Of a stretch of DNA of 64,000 bases, positions 44,630 to 53,182 are shown in pieces. The DNA comes from Spirochaetales bacterium. Lineage in GTDB: Bacteria > Spirochaetota > Leptospiria > Leptospirales > Leptonemataceae. The position numbers and the translations under genes are program-made. Under the pieces are notes generated by a model, which was not told the DNA's origin, did not search any database, and worked only from the letters and a program-made list of their open reading frames with translations. The DNA lies in contig JACKOY010000018.1 in the NCBI GenBank assembly GCA_024233935.1, positions 20,478 to 84,477 of the forward strand, in the 5' to 3' direction. How positions within the stretch are numbered: position 1 is the stretch's first letter; every line of letters begins with the position of its first letter.

Positions 44630-45240
44630 CGTCGGTCGGCCCAGATTGCAGAGAAGGCCCCCCGCAGGTCGCCCACGGCATAACCAACCGCGCGATCGTC
44701 CGGATACAACTCGCGCAGACGGTCCCGCGTTTCGGGCGCGATCTGTTCAGCCTGCCCATGGCACTGGAGACACAGCGCGCCCTGGATTACGATCGGCGCC
44801 ATCACACGCACCCCCTCACTCGAGTGTTCGATCACCGGCTCGGGAACAAAATCGCTTCGACCGTCCTGCCGCGCCCGGGCCAGCTCAGTCTGCCAGTCTT
44901 CCAGCACACGCGTCTCAAAAGCATCCGGCGCGTGGGCGGGGTTGCGAAACCGATCGGAAACGCGCAGAAAACGTATCAGGGCGTGCTCTTCACCCATCTC
45001 ATTTTCGATGCGCGGAGAAACCATGCGACAGGTCTCGATGGCGCCCGCGGGGCCCCCGGCCGCGATAGCGGCGAGCAGCTCCTCCTTCAGTTTGTCCTGG
45101 AAACGTTGAAACAGGCCGATTGATTTTTCGAGAATTTCGCGGTCGTCGGCGGGCTGACCGCACGCGGAGAAAAACATGAGCGATATCAGGCCTGCAAACA
45201 CGAGGCTAACAAACGATTTAGGGACTGAGAGAAGGGACAT
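44626..45240 (-). CDS. DUF3365 (Tll0287-like) haem lipoprotein
   Basis: A 204-residue predicted lipoprotein from ATG 45240 (lipobox FFSAC, Cys27); the longer reading adds 52 residues before the signal sequence and is unlikely. It has one c-type haem motif, CLQCHG, and an ending YPDDRAVGYAVGDLRGAFSAIW, typical of DUF3365/Tll0287-like haem sensor domains. It sits before the PQQ-type dehydrogenase gene with a 4-base overlap. The inference is a periplasmic electron carrier for it, or a redox sensor. No kinase or other signalling domain is attached. Confidence 0.8.
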   Translation of the reverse strand: MSLLSVPKSFVSLVFAGLISLMFFSACGQPADDREILEKSIGLFQRFQDKLKEELLAAIAAGGPAGAIETCRMVSPRIENEMGEEHALIRFLRVSDRFRNPAHAPDAFETRVLEDWQTELARARQDGRSDFVPEPVIEHSSEGVRVMAPIVIQGALCLQCHGQAEQIAPETRDRLRELYPDDRAVGYAVGDLRGAFSAIWADRR

Positions 45241-45383
45241 GGCCCCATTGCATTCAGGTGCGCTTTCATCGCAATCGCGTTTCTCCGCGAACAAAGGTCG
45301 CAAGATTATGTCTGATATGACGGGGCGCCTTCTTTCCGGGAAATTATTATTGATCCGTCGGGCCCTTTCAAAGATTCGAAAGA

Positions 45384-45863
45384 ATGAACAAGTCACAGGA
45401 ACTATCCGCTTTAGCTGTCAAACCGGCCGGCCTGCAGCCCTCCAGCGCGCAGGATCGGTCGATTCAATCACGCCCTTCGGAAAACCAGGCAGCCGATCAC
45501 TTCAAACGCGAAGGTGATCTGGTTTACGCGGGCAAACATCTGATTGCCGATTTCTGGGAGGCCAGCGGCCTCGATGACATGGACCTCGTGGACAACGCCC
45601 TGCGGTCAGCCGTCCAGGCTTCCGGCGCCACGCTCCTTCACATACACCTGCATCATTTCTCTCCCTACGGCGGCATTTCCGGCGTGGCCGTTCTCGCTGA
45701 GTCTCATATCAGCGTACACACCTGGCCCGAAAACGGGTTTGCCGCCTTCGATGTCTTCATGTGCGGCGACGCAGAACCGGAGCTTGCTATCCCGGTGCTC
45801 CGGGACGCCTTCCGACCCGCCCGGGAAGATATTCAAGTTTACCGACGCGGAATACAGGATTAA
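45384..45863 (+). CDS. speD: S-adenosylmethionine decarboxylase proenzyme
   Basis: Pyruvoyl enzyme for spermidine synthesis, 159 residues. The self-cleavage motif LAESHISVHTWPE places the pyruvoyl-forming Ser at 107, the processing His at 112 and the proton-donor Cys at 127 (FMCGDA); the spacing 5 and 20 equals that of the Thermotoga enzyme (63, 68, 83). Cleavage between Glu106 and Ser107 gives two chains. An N-terminal extension of about 44 residues precedes the conserved LVYAGKHLIADFW; no in-frame ATG lies closer. speE is not nearby. It is divergent from the haem lipoprotein gene (143 bp). Confidence 0.92.
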   Translation: MNKSQELSALAVKPAGLQPSSAQDRSIQSRPSENQAADHFKREGDLVYAGKHLIADFWEASGLDDMDLVDNALRSAVQASGATLLHIHLHHFSPYGGISGVAVLAESHISVHTWPENGFAAFDVFMCGDAEPELAIPVLRDAFRPAREDIQVYRRGIQD

Positions 45864-45965
45864 GAACGTAGCGCGCGGGCCCGACTCAGTTGGGCGCGCG
45901 CAGCTCTTGCCCGGCCCTCGCCGAAAAAGGCTTGTAGCCGATCGGCGGCAAACATATCAGCAGGC

Positions 45966-47042
45966 ATGTTTGGTGTCCGCTATTTGAAATCGCGTCCTTC
46001 CGAGTACGTGATCCTGTATCGCAAGGGGCGCATTAAGCGACAGGGCGCTGGCCTGAGTTTCTTTTTTCACGCCCCCTCGGCATCGCTTGTGATCGTACCC
46101 GCGGAAAGCCGCGATACGCCGTTTATCTTCAAAGAGGCCACAAGTGACTACCAGGCGGTAGATATCCAGGGACAGATTACTTACCGGGTTACCGACGCAC
46201 CCCGTCTGGCCACCATGCTGGATTTCACGGCCGATCCCGGTGGACTGCCGCTTGGCGACGGCATTGAAAAGCTTCCGGTTCGGCTCACGAATCTCGTGCA
46301 GGTTCTGTTGCGGGAAAAACTGGGATCACTGGCGCTCCGCCAGGCTCTGGCCTCGGCCCCTGATCTGGTGTCCTTTGCCCGGGAACGCCTGAAAACGGCG
46401 CCAACCGTGACCGAGTTGGGCCTCGAAGTGATTGATTTTTCGATTTTGAAGATCAGCCCGACTCCAGAAATCGCCAAGGCTCTGGAAGCTTCTGCGAGAG
46501 AAGGACTCTTAAAGGATGCCGACAGCGCCATCTACGAACGCCGCAACTTTGCGGTGGAGCAAGAGCGCCGCATCAAAGAGAACGAACTACAAACACAGAT
46601 CGCGATCGAAGAGAAGAATCGCCGCATTCGCGAGGAACAAATGAATGTGGAGATCGCCGTCCAGGAAAAACAAAAGCTGGTAGAAGAGGCGCGCATGAAC
46701 GCCCGTCAGTCGATCGCTCAAAGGGAAGCGCAAATCCAGGAGCAACAAATGCAGGCCTCGATTGCTCTGGAGCGCCTTCGCAAGGACCTGGTCGAGACCG
46801 AAAATCAAAACGCCCTGGCCCGGGCCCGCACCCGGGCCGAATCCAGCCAGATGGAACTGGCGGTTCTGGCGGGCCTCAATCCGGAACTCACCGAAGCGCT
46901 GGTTGCCGCGCAAATGGATCCGGCGCGATTCATTGGGCGGGCCATTCGGGACCTTTCGCGCAACGCCGAGCGCATCGGGCAACTGAACATTTCGCCGGAC
47001 CTGTTGCAGTCGCTTCTGGACCGGGACAAAACCGATAGCTGA
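45966..47042 (+). CDS. SPFH/band 7-domain protein without membrane anchor
   Basis: A 358-residue SPFH protein. The domain occupies about 8-190 (SEYVILYRKGRIKRQGAGLSFFF, VDIQGQITYRVTDAPR). A long charged coiled coil follows (about 185-290, rich in EEK, QEQ and RIR repeats), as in flotillins. No transmembrane helix is visible at the N-terminus, so it may bind the membrane peripherally. The NAD-kinase-like gene follows after 15 bases, and I infer a joint function. The C-terminal segment NPELTEALVAAQMDP-RFIGRAIRDL is like that in other SPFH proteins. Function unknown. Confidence 0.8.
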   Translation: MFGVRYLKSRPSEYVILYRKGRIKRQGAGLSFFFHAPSASLVIVPAESRDTPFIFKEATSDYQAVDIQGQITYRVTDAPRLATMLDFTADPGGLPLGDGIEKLPVRLTNLVQVLLREKLGSLALRQALASAPDLVSFARERLKTAPTVTELGLEVIDFSILKISPTPEIAKALEASAREGLLKDADSAIYERRNFAVEQERRIKENELQTQIAIEEKNRRIREEQMNVEIAVQEKQKLVEEARMNARQSIAQREAQIQEQQMQASIALERLRKDLVETENQNALARARTRAESSQMELAVLAGLNPELTEALVAAQMDPARFIGRAIRDLSRNAERIGQLNISPDLLQSLLDRDKTDS

Positions 47043-47057
47043 ACCGCATCCGGGAAG

Positions 47058-48071
47058 ATGGAACCTTCCAAGCTGGTCATTGTTACGCGACTCACGCGGC
47101 TGGAAGAAAGCATTCGCCGCTACAATACCCGACAGCAGGTCAAGTTCTACATCGAGAGCCGCGGCCAGTCCTTCGACGACTACGAACTCGAATACGAAAA
47201 CTACCAGCGTGCGCGCGAGGCCGTAGTGCGCAGCATTCCACCGGACCTGCGCTTTCAGATTGTCGATCGGAGTTTTCTTCCGAACTTCCTGTTCTCCCCC
47301 GACGACCTGGTGCTAACGCTGGGTCAGGATGGTCTGGTGGTAAACGCGGCCAAGTACCTGGACGGGCAGTCGATCCTCGCCGTGAACCCCGACCCGGCCC
47401 GCTTCGACGGTGTGCTGTTGCCGTTTCGGTCGGAGCAGGTCCTCAAAGCGATTCAGGCGCTCCGCGCGGATCGTCTGGAAACCCACCACATTTCCATGGC
47501 CCGGGTGGACCTGAACGATGGCCAGTTCCTGCACGCCTTCAACGACTTCTTCATCGGCGCTGACGGTCACATCAGCGCCCGCTACAGCGTACACTACCGC
47601 GAGCAAACGGAACGACACAGTTCGAGCGGCATCATTGTTTCGACTCCCGCCGGAAGCACAGGCTGGTTGAGTTCCCTTTACAATATGGCGAGCGGCATCC
47701 AGCGATTTGTTGCCGGTAAAGAAAAACCTTCCGGGACCAACAAAGCCCCCGCAAATAAGGCCCAAAAGAAAGATCCGGCCCGCAAGGAAGACCCGCCGGC
47801 CGAAACAGCGCCGCATCGGCTCGCCTGGGACGAACGCAAACTTGTTTTTATGGTACGTGAACCCTTTCGCAGCCAGTGGAGCCAGGCCGATCTCGTGGCC
47901 GGTGAACTCCGCGAAAACGAAAGTCTGCGACTCGAAAGTCATATGCCCGAGCGGGGTATTATCTTTTCGGACGGCATGGAAGCCGACTTCCTGGAGTTTA
48001 ACTCCGGCGCCACGGCCGAAATTACGCTCGCTCGCAAGACGACGAATCTGCTCTTGCCGGAGCACACTTAG
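47058..48071 (+). CDS. NAD kinase-like protein with altered GGDG motif
   Basis: A 337-residue protein of the NAD kinase/diacylglycerol-kinase fold. The catalytic GGDG motif reads GQDG (TLGQDGLVVNAAKYL; codons GGT CAG GAT GGT), so the aspartate remains but the first-glycine pair is changed. STPAGSTGWLSSLYNM matches the conserved TPTGSTA(Y) loop, and NDFFIG replaces the NE motif. A Lys/Ala/Pro-rich insertion (about 218-255) sits before the last strands. It is 15 bases after the SPFH gene. Genuine NAD kinase activity is uncertain: it may phosphorylate another substrate, or only bind nucleotides. Confidence 0.65.
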   Translation: MEPSKLVIVTRLTRLEESIRRYNTRQQVKFYIESRGQSFDDYELEYENYQRAREAVVRSIPPDLRFQIVDRSFLPNFLFSPDDLVLTLGQDGLVVNAAKYLDGQSILAVNPDPARFDGVLLPFRSEQVLKAIQALRADRLETHHISMARVDLNDGQFLHAFNDFFIGADGHISARYSVHYREQTERHSSSGIIVSTPAGSTGWLSSLYNMASGIQRFVAGKEKPSGTNKAPANKAQKKDPARKEDPPAETAPHRLAWDERKLVFMVREPFRSQWSQADLVAGELRENESLRLESHMPERGIIFSDGMEADFLEFNSGATAEITLARKTTNLLLPEHT

Positions 48072-48499
48072 TCAACCAGCGCCGTGTCCACTTTGATTTC
48101 CGAATGCAGGGTGCGATGAACCGGACATTTCTCAGCGATTTCCAGCAGGCGTTGCCGCTGTTCGGTATTCAGGGCGCCTTCTAACTCGATGCGACGCTTG
48201 ATGCGGTCAATTTTGCCCTCGCGGGTTTCACAATCTGCGCAGTCTTCGGCGTGGATCTTGTCGTGGCTGAGGTGTACAATGACATCCTCGAGCGGCCATT
48301 TTTTGCGATCGGCGTACATGCGGATCGTCATCGCGGTGCAGGAACCGAGGGCGATAAGCAGAAAGTCATACGGACCGGGCCCCCGATCTGCGCCTCCGAG
48401 ACTTTCGGGTTCATCGGCAATCAAGGTGTGTTTTCCGGCACTCACGTTACTCGTATAGCCACCGGCCGGGTTCTGGACTTTGACAGTGTATTCCATCAT
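48068..48499 (-). CDS. OsmC-family peroxidase
   Basis: A 143-residue OsmC/Ohr-family protein. The two redox cysteines are in LIALGSCTAMTIRMYADRK (Cys53) and AEKCPVHRTL (near residue 130). The second lies in the CPVH motif typical of the OsmC branch, whose members reduce organic peroxides or fatty-acid hydroperoxides using thiols. An additional CADC pair (CADCETREG) lies between. It is convergent with the NAD-kinase-like gene, overlapping by 4 bases. No operon partner follows on its strand. Confidence 0.88.
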   Translation of the reverse strand: MMEYTVKVQNPAGGYTSNVSAGKHTLIADEPESLGGADRGPGPYDFLLIALGSCTAMTIRMYADRKKWPLEDVIVHLSHDKIHAEDCADCETREGKIDRIKRRIELEGALNTEQRQRLLEIAEKCPVHRTLHSEIKVDTALVD

Positions 48500-48529
48500 G
48501 GCGTCTTTTTCCGGGAACGGGGCAGAGAC

Positions 48530-49021
48530 TCAACGCGCTTTTGGGGCCTCTATGACGAGCCCGGGGAATCCGGTCTGGCGCAGCGCTTCGTACAGTACGA
48601 TCGCGGCCGCGTTCGCAAGGTTTAGCGAACGGCAGTCGGGACCAACCGGAATGCGCAGCAGGCTTTCCGGTGAATGCTCAGCCAGCCCCCGGGTGATCTC
48701 GGCGGGAAGACCGGCGCTTTCGGAGCCAAAAACGAGCACATCATCCGTGCGAAAACGTTCCTCACAGTACGGTCGCGAGGCAAAGCGCGTCAGTGCAAAC
48801 AGGCGTCGGCCCTTTCGAGCCCCCACGAAAGAAGTCCAGTCCGCAAACTGTTCCAGTTTCAGCAGGTGCCAGTAATCCAGACCCGCCCGCCGGACCGCAG
48901 CTTCATTCATGGAAAACGAAGGCTTCCCGATGATCGCAAGACCGCTGCCCGTGCAGACACACAGGCGGGCAATGTTGCCCGTATTGGGAGGAATTTCGGG
49001 CTGCACGAGCGCAATTTCCAT
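48530..49021 (-). CDS. trmL: tRNA (cytidine/uridine34-2'-O)-methyltransferase TrmL
   Basis: SPOUT-class methyltransferase of 163 residues that methylates the wobble ribose of tRNA-Leu in E. coli. Start ATG 49021 begins MEIALVQPEIPPNTGNIARLC, the canonical N-terminus; the longer reading is discarded. The trefoil-knot motifs LVFGSESAGLP and RSLNLANAAAIVLYEAL are present. It is divergent from the amgK gene, with 99 bp between starts. Confidence 0.92.
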   Translation of the reverse strand: MEIALVQPEIPPNTGNIARLCVCTGSGLAIIGKPSFSMNEAAVRRAGLDYWHLLKLEQFADWTSFVGARKGRRLFALTRFASRPYCEERFRTDDVLVFGSESAGLPAEITRGLAEHSPESLLRIPVGPDCRSLNLANAAAIVLYEALRQTGFPGLVIEAPKAR

Positions 49022-49120
49022 GGCGGCAGAATCGACCGGGGCCGATGGGCCGCAAAAGCAAAAAGTCCGGGCTCCGCAAAAAGCCTTGCACCGGCCGGCC
49101 GTGCGGACGACCTGAGAACG

Positions 49121-50185
49121 ATGCTGGAAGCGGAAGTGCACGAGATTCTGGATGCCGCGCGGCTTCCGACCGATGTTCGCATAGAACCGGTACGCCGTGA
49201 GGCTTCGGCCCGGCACTACTTACGGTTGCGCTTCCTGAACCCGGATTCCAGCTTCAAGACTTTGATCCTGTGTAGCGGCCTCGAACGACCCTATCGCGAT
49301 CAGGACCACTTTGTCGAGATAGCGCGCTTTCTGCAGGCGCACGAAATACCTGTGCCGCGGGTCGTCGCAGTCGCCGAAGAACTCGGCGCCATACTTCTGA
49401 GCGATGGCGGAATCGAAGACCTTTCCGGCGCCCTCCGCGAAGCACGCGAGACGGACCAGCCCGTACGCTTCAAGCGGTTGCTCCAGAGAGCCATCGATCA
49501 GATTCAGAAAATGCAGAAACTCGCTCCTCCGGCCGCCGTGGGTCGCCGCCTGTTTGATTCCGAGAAGCTCAATTCGGAAATGGAGTTTCTTTTCTCAAAC
49601 TTGAACGCATGTTGCGTGGGCCTCGGCGCGCGACCCCCGATTACCTTTGAGTTCAGCATATTCGTTCAGGAGCTATGCGAAACCCTCGGGCGTAGCGGAC
49701 CGTTTGTATTTACGCACCGCGATTATCACGGCCGTAATATTCTTCTGCGCGGCGATCCGGAGACGCCCGATCTGACGATTATTGATTTTCAGGATGCGCG
49801 CATGGGGCTTCCGTGGTATGACCTGGCCAGCTTGTTGTACGATCCCTATTCGCGGATCACTCACGCCGATCGCCAGGAGGCACTGGAGTACTTTCTGGAG
49901 CGCGCCAGTCCGCAACTCAAGAAGCAACGCGGCTACTTCTACGCGGTCGCCATGCAGAGACTTCTAAAGGCCCTCGGCACGTATATTCATCAGGTTTTCG
50001 TTCGGGAGCACCACGCTTACCTGGATTCGATTCCTCCCACTCTCGAGCGCCTGGAGGAAGTCATACAACTGGCCCATTTTCCCGACTCGGCCTATCTGCT
50101 GGTTTCCACGCTTCGTGGCAGCCTCATTCCGGCCCTGCGACATTGGGTCGAACGCAAAGAAGAAGCGCGCCTGAGCCACATCTAA
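49121..50185 (+). CDS. amgK: N-acetylmuramate/N-acetylglucosamine anomeric kinase AmgK
   Basis: An aminoglycoside-phosphotransferase-like sugar kinase, 354 residues from ATG 49121; a longer reading starts inside the antisense trmL and is rejected. The catalytic loop THRDYHGRNILL, the metal motif IIDFQDARMGLPWYDLASLLYD, and the N-terminal ILCSGLERPYRDQDHFVEIARFL match the AmgK family. It phosphorylates the anomeric carbon of MurNAc (and GlcNAc) during peptidoglycan recycling, giving MurNAc-1-phosphate. One base separates it from murU, which uses that product. This pathway bypasses fosfomycin-sensitive de novo UDP-MurNAc synthesis in Pseudomonas. Confidence 0.88.
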   Translation: MLEAEVHEILDAARLPTDVRIEPVRREASARHYLRLRFLNPDSSFKTLILCSGLERPYRDQDHFVEIARFLQAHEIPVPRVVAVAEELGAILLSDGGIEDLSGALREARETDQPVRFKRLLQRAIDQIQKMQKLAPPAAVGRRLFDSEKLNSEMEFLFSNLNACCVGLGARPPITFEFSIFVQELCETLGRSGPFVFTHRDYHGRNILLRGDPETPDLTIIDFQDARMGLPWYDLASLLYDPYSRITHADRQEALEYFLERASPQLKKQRGYFYAVAMQRLLKALGTYIHQVFVREHHAYLDSIPPTLERLEEVIQLAHFPDSAYLLVSTLRGSLIPALRHWVERKEEARLSHI

Positions 50186-50186
50186 A

Positions 50187-50915
50187 ATGAAGGCCTTTAT
50201 TCTGGCGGCTGGTTTTGGCACGCGCATGGGCGAACTCACGGCCGATCGCCCGAAGCCAATGTTGCCCGTCGGCGGCTATCCTATGCTTCTGTATGCGCTT
50301 TTTCGTGTGCTCCGCTGGGGCCTGGATGAGGCGATCATTAATCTGCACTACCGCGCTGGCGCCATCGAAGAGGCCTTGCGGGACTTCCCCCACTTTCCGA
50401 TCCGTTTTTCCCATGAAAAAGACATACTGGGAACGGCGGGAGGCATTGCCCGGGTGTGCGGGACACTGTTGGACAGGGACGAAACGATTCTGGTGCTCAA
50501 TCCCGACACGGTCCTCATTCCCGACCCCGATGATCGTCCGCCGGCATCTCTGGACCCGGAGGCCGATTCCCTGCTGTATCTGGCTCCTAAAGAACCGGGC
50601 AAGCAAGAAATGGGCTTTCGCTTCACGACCGGCACCGACCGTATTGCGATGGACCCAACTGCGGAGTACTTCTACATTGGCGTGGGCCTGCTCAGGATGT
50701 CGCTACTCGCCAACGTTGAGCCGGACGTGGCCTGTGGTTTGGGACCGTTCTGGCAACAGGCGAGTCTGGCAGGACGATTGCGTGGCCGGCAATTTCTGGG
50801 TAAACACTTCGACTGCGGAACGCGTGAGGCGTATCTGGCGGTTAAGGATCGCGACCTGATTCCGGCCTACGAAAAGGACAAGTGGCACAATTTCATTTCC
50901 TGGCGCACATGGTAA
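50187..50915 (+). CDS. murU: N-acetylmuramate-1-phosphate uridylyltransferase MurU
   Basis: Nucleotidyltransferase of 242 residues. The NTP-binding motif AAGFGTRMGELTADRPKPMLPVGG is at residues 7-30, followed by ILGTAGGIARV and the metal site VLNPDTVLIP. Together with AmgK it converts recycled MurNAc to UDP-MurNAc. It starts one base after amgK, so the two are an operon. The TPR gene begins at 50909 within its last codons (7-base overlap), so a role in envelope recycling is possible for that protein too. Confidence 0.88.
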   Translation: MKAFILAAGFGTRMGELTADRPKPMLPVGGYPMLLYALFRVLRWGLDEAIINLHYRAGAIEEALRDFPHFPIRFSHEKDILGTAGGIARVCGTLLDRDETILVLNPDTVLIPDPDDRPPASLDPEADSLLYLAPKEPGKQEMGFRFTTGTDRIAMDPTAEYFYIGVGLLRMSLLANVEPDVACGLGPFWQQASLAGRLRGRQFLGKHFDCGTREAYLAVKDRDLIPAYEKDKWHNFISWRTW

Positions 50916-52021
50916 GAATTCTCCGGCACACTTCCGCCACCCGGGCCTTGCTACTGGCTCTGTTCGGCACAATGGTTTTTTCCCTGCAGGCAAACGTGGC
51001 CGAGGAGGAAGGACCTGGCGGCGCAAACGCGACTCCCAGGGCCGATGATAGCCAGCATGCGTCAACGGAAGCGCGCGCCCTGGAGTTCAGCGAACAAGAA
51101 CTGGAGCAGGCAGCGAAGAACCTGGCCCGCCGGCAATTGACGGCCGAGCTTGTGTTTGCGCATCGGTTTGCCCTGGACGCTCGCATTCCGGGACTCATGA
51201 ACCGGCTTGCCGCCGTAGCACCCGAGTCCGCCGAGTTGAGCTTTTTTCATGCCCTCGGGCACTATCGTGCCGGGGAAAAGGGCCAGGCCCTGGTGGAACT
51301 GGAACAGAGTCTTCGTAGAAACGTAGCGTACAGTCGCTCCTGGAATTTGCGTGGTTTGATTCTCAGCGAAGCGGATCGATTGCCCGAAGCCGTCGAATGC
51401 TTTGAGAATGCCATCCAATACAGCCCGTACGATCCGACGTACGTCTACAACCTGGCATCCACGTTGTATCGTCTGAACCGCCACGGAGAGGCGCTTGAGA
51501 TCGCCGAGCGCGCCATACGGCTCAAGCCGAATTTGGCGGAAGCGTTTTATCTGACCGGGCTCATTCACAGAGAGCGGCGTGACATTGGGGCCGCCGTCGT
51601 GGCCTTTGGATCGGCCCACTACTTCGGCATGCAGTCGTCTCGTTTTCTGCTCGACTATCTTCAGGTTGCCGAAGCGGCCGGAGAGGAGCGTGTTGTGCTC
51701 GAATTGCTCGAGGCCATGGCCGATCGCGACGAGACCGAAGTGCTTCGCAACATTGCGAGGTTGCGCCTGCATTTTGGAGAGTATGCAGCCGCCGTCACCC
51801 AGCTGCAAAAGTTATGCGCGAAGACTGACGCAACCCCGGGGGATCGCCGCATGTACGCGTATGCATTGGCCCGTTCCGGGACAAACGGTCTGGATCGATT
51901 GCGGCGTCTGGACATCCCCGAAGCCGAACGCGAAACCCTGATAGAGTACTACCAGACGACTTTGAACAACCGCGAAGCGAACTTCGAGACCCGGGACCCG
52001 ATTCTCAACCCGATACGATAG
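50909..52021 (+). CDS. Exported TPR-repeat protein
   Basis: A 370-residue protein from ATG 50909 (the track reading adds 9 residues; this start overlaps the murU stop by 7 bases). A hydrophobic N-terminus (ATRALLLALFGTMVFSLQANVA) suggests export. Several TPR-like helices follow, including SWNLRGLILSEADRLPEAVECFENAIQYSPYD, YVYNLASTLYRLNRHGEALEIAERAIRLKPN and AEAFYLTGLIHRERRDIGAAV. The function is unknown; TPR proteins usually mediate protein contacts. Its coupling to murU suggests an envelope role. It overlaps the convergent CapA gene at the 3' end by 17 bases. Confidence 0.75.
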   Translation: MVRILRHTSATRALLLALFGTMVFSLQANVAEEEGPGGANATPRADDSQHASTEARALEFSEQELEQAAKNLARRQLTAELVFAHRFALDARIPGLMNRLAAVAPESAELSFFHALGHYRAGEKGQALVELEQSLRRNVAYSRSWNLRGLILSEADRLPEAVECFENAIQYSPYDPTYVYNLASTLYRLNRHGEALEIAERAIRLKPNLAEAFYLTGLIHRERRDIGAAVVAFGSAHYFGMQSSRFLLDYLQVAEAAGEERVVLELLEAMADRDETEVLRNIARLRLHFGEYAAAVTQLQKLCAKTDATPGDRRMYAYALARSGTNGLDRLRRLDIPEAERETLIEYYQTTLNNREANFETRDPILNPIR

Positions 52022-53123
52022 CCAGGACCGCGCTTCCGTCGGGCAGCATTCTCAGATCACGCGCGGTCGGCTCTGAAAGACTGCGCGTCTGCAAATAGAA
52101 AGTCCGCCAGAATTCTCGGGCCGGTCCCGGACCCAACAGCCGCGGCTCATTGCCCCCGTCACGATAGCGCCCGAAGACCGGAAAGAAACGCACCTGACGC
52201 AACACCGGTTGTTCACGATCAAAGTCCAGACGCACGACCAGGTTGTGGTCCTGATCCTGATTGATGCTGCCAAATAAGAAGTTACCGAGCGAGTAGCAGA
52301 TGATTCCGTTTCTGTATCGCTCCACACCGTGAGGGATGTGCGGATGATGCCCGATCACGGCCACCGCACCGGCGTCGATGATACGATGGGCCAGCGCCAC
52401 CTGCGCAGGGTCTGGCGCCGTGAAGTACTCGCTACCCCAATGCATGCTTACAATGACATGGTTCGCAAGCCTGGTGGCCTGGCCCACTTGATAGACGATG
52501 GCGTTCGTGGCCTGGGCCACCCCCGGTCGGTTTGCGGCGCTGAACATTTCGGGCGTACCGATCGCGCTGTAGGAAAGCAGGGCTACCCGGCGATCTCCCA
52601 GACTTAAAAGCAACGGGCCGTACGATTCACTATCGCTCGAACCGGCACCCACGCTTGCGATGCCAACGCGGCGAAGGCTCTCGACCGTACGCACCAGACC
52701 CTCCGCGCCCATATCCATACTGTGATTGTTGCCCAGAATGGCGACATCCACACCCAGGTGAGTCAGGACCCGTGCGTTGTCGGGAGAAGCATTGAAAATG
52801 TAGTGTTTACGGGTGAAAGGGCGCCCCCGATCCGATAGACTTGTCTCCAGATTCAGCACCCGAATGTCAGCCGCCTGAAAGAGCGGTCGTATCGCTTCCA
52901 CCGGAGCCAGCGCCCCGCGCTCGGACTGTATTGTGGCTATGGCCCAGTTAAAATGCGTGTCGCCCGCAAACAAGACGCCGAGGTAGGGCCGATCCTCGGT
53001 GGTCGCTTCCGGAGTTTCTACCGCCGTGGATTCTTCGCCGCCTGGTCCGGGTTCGGTCGGTCCGGCCGTCGAGCAGGCGAGCAAAATGGAGAGCAACGGC
53101 AGGGCGGCGCGGCGCAGAAGCAT
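52005..53123 (-). CDS. CapA-like metallophosphatase lipoprotein
   Basis: A 372-residue predicted lipoprotein (lipobox LLACS, Cys17) of the CapA/PgsA calcineurin-like fold. Metal and catalytic motifs are FAGDTHFNW, VLNLETSLSD, ILGNNHSMDMG, SMHWGSEY and GHHPHIPHGVE, then ICYSLGNFLFG. Family members are required for poly-gamma-glutamate capsule production and act outside the membrane. No other capsule genes (capB, capC) are nearby, so the substrate here is unknown. It is divergent from sppA, with 59 bp between the starts, and convergent with the TPR gene. Confidence 0.85.
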   Translation of the reverse strand: MLLRRAALPLLSILLACSTAGPTEPGPGGEESTAVETPEATTEDRPYLGVLFAGDTHFNWAIATIQSERGALAPVEAIRPLFQAADIRVLNLETSLSDRGRPFTRKHYIFNASPDNARVLTHLGVDVAILGNNHSMDMGAEGLVRTVESLRRVGIASVGAGSSDSESYGPLLLSLGDRRVALLSYSAIGTPEMFSAANRPGVAQATNAIVYQVGQATRLANHVIVSMHWGSEYFTAPDPAQVALAHRIIDAGAVAVIGHHPHIPHGVERYRNGIICYSLGNFLFGSINQDQDHNLVVRLDFDREQPVLRQVRFFPVFGRYRDGGNEPRLLGPGPAREFWRTFYLQTRSLSEPTARDLRMLPDGSAVLAIVSG

Positions 53124-53182
53124 AGGTTACCAAAGAGGCGATCGGAGTTGACAGTGGCAAGCACAGATCGGCCCCATAGTGC

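Noticed and set aside
45872..45904. GC-rich hairpin between speD and the SPFH gene considered as a terminator
   Set aside because: The stem needs a 2-nt bulge and no T-run follows, so it is not reported as a feature.
48674..49120. Extended N-terminus of the AmgK frame
   Set aside because: It runs antisense through trmL; the conserved AmgK sequence begins after ATG 49121, and TrmL motifs on the other strand are strong.
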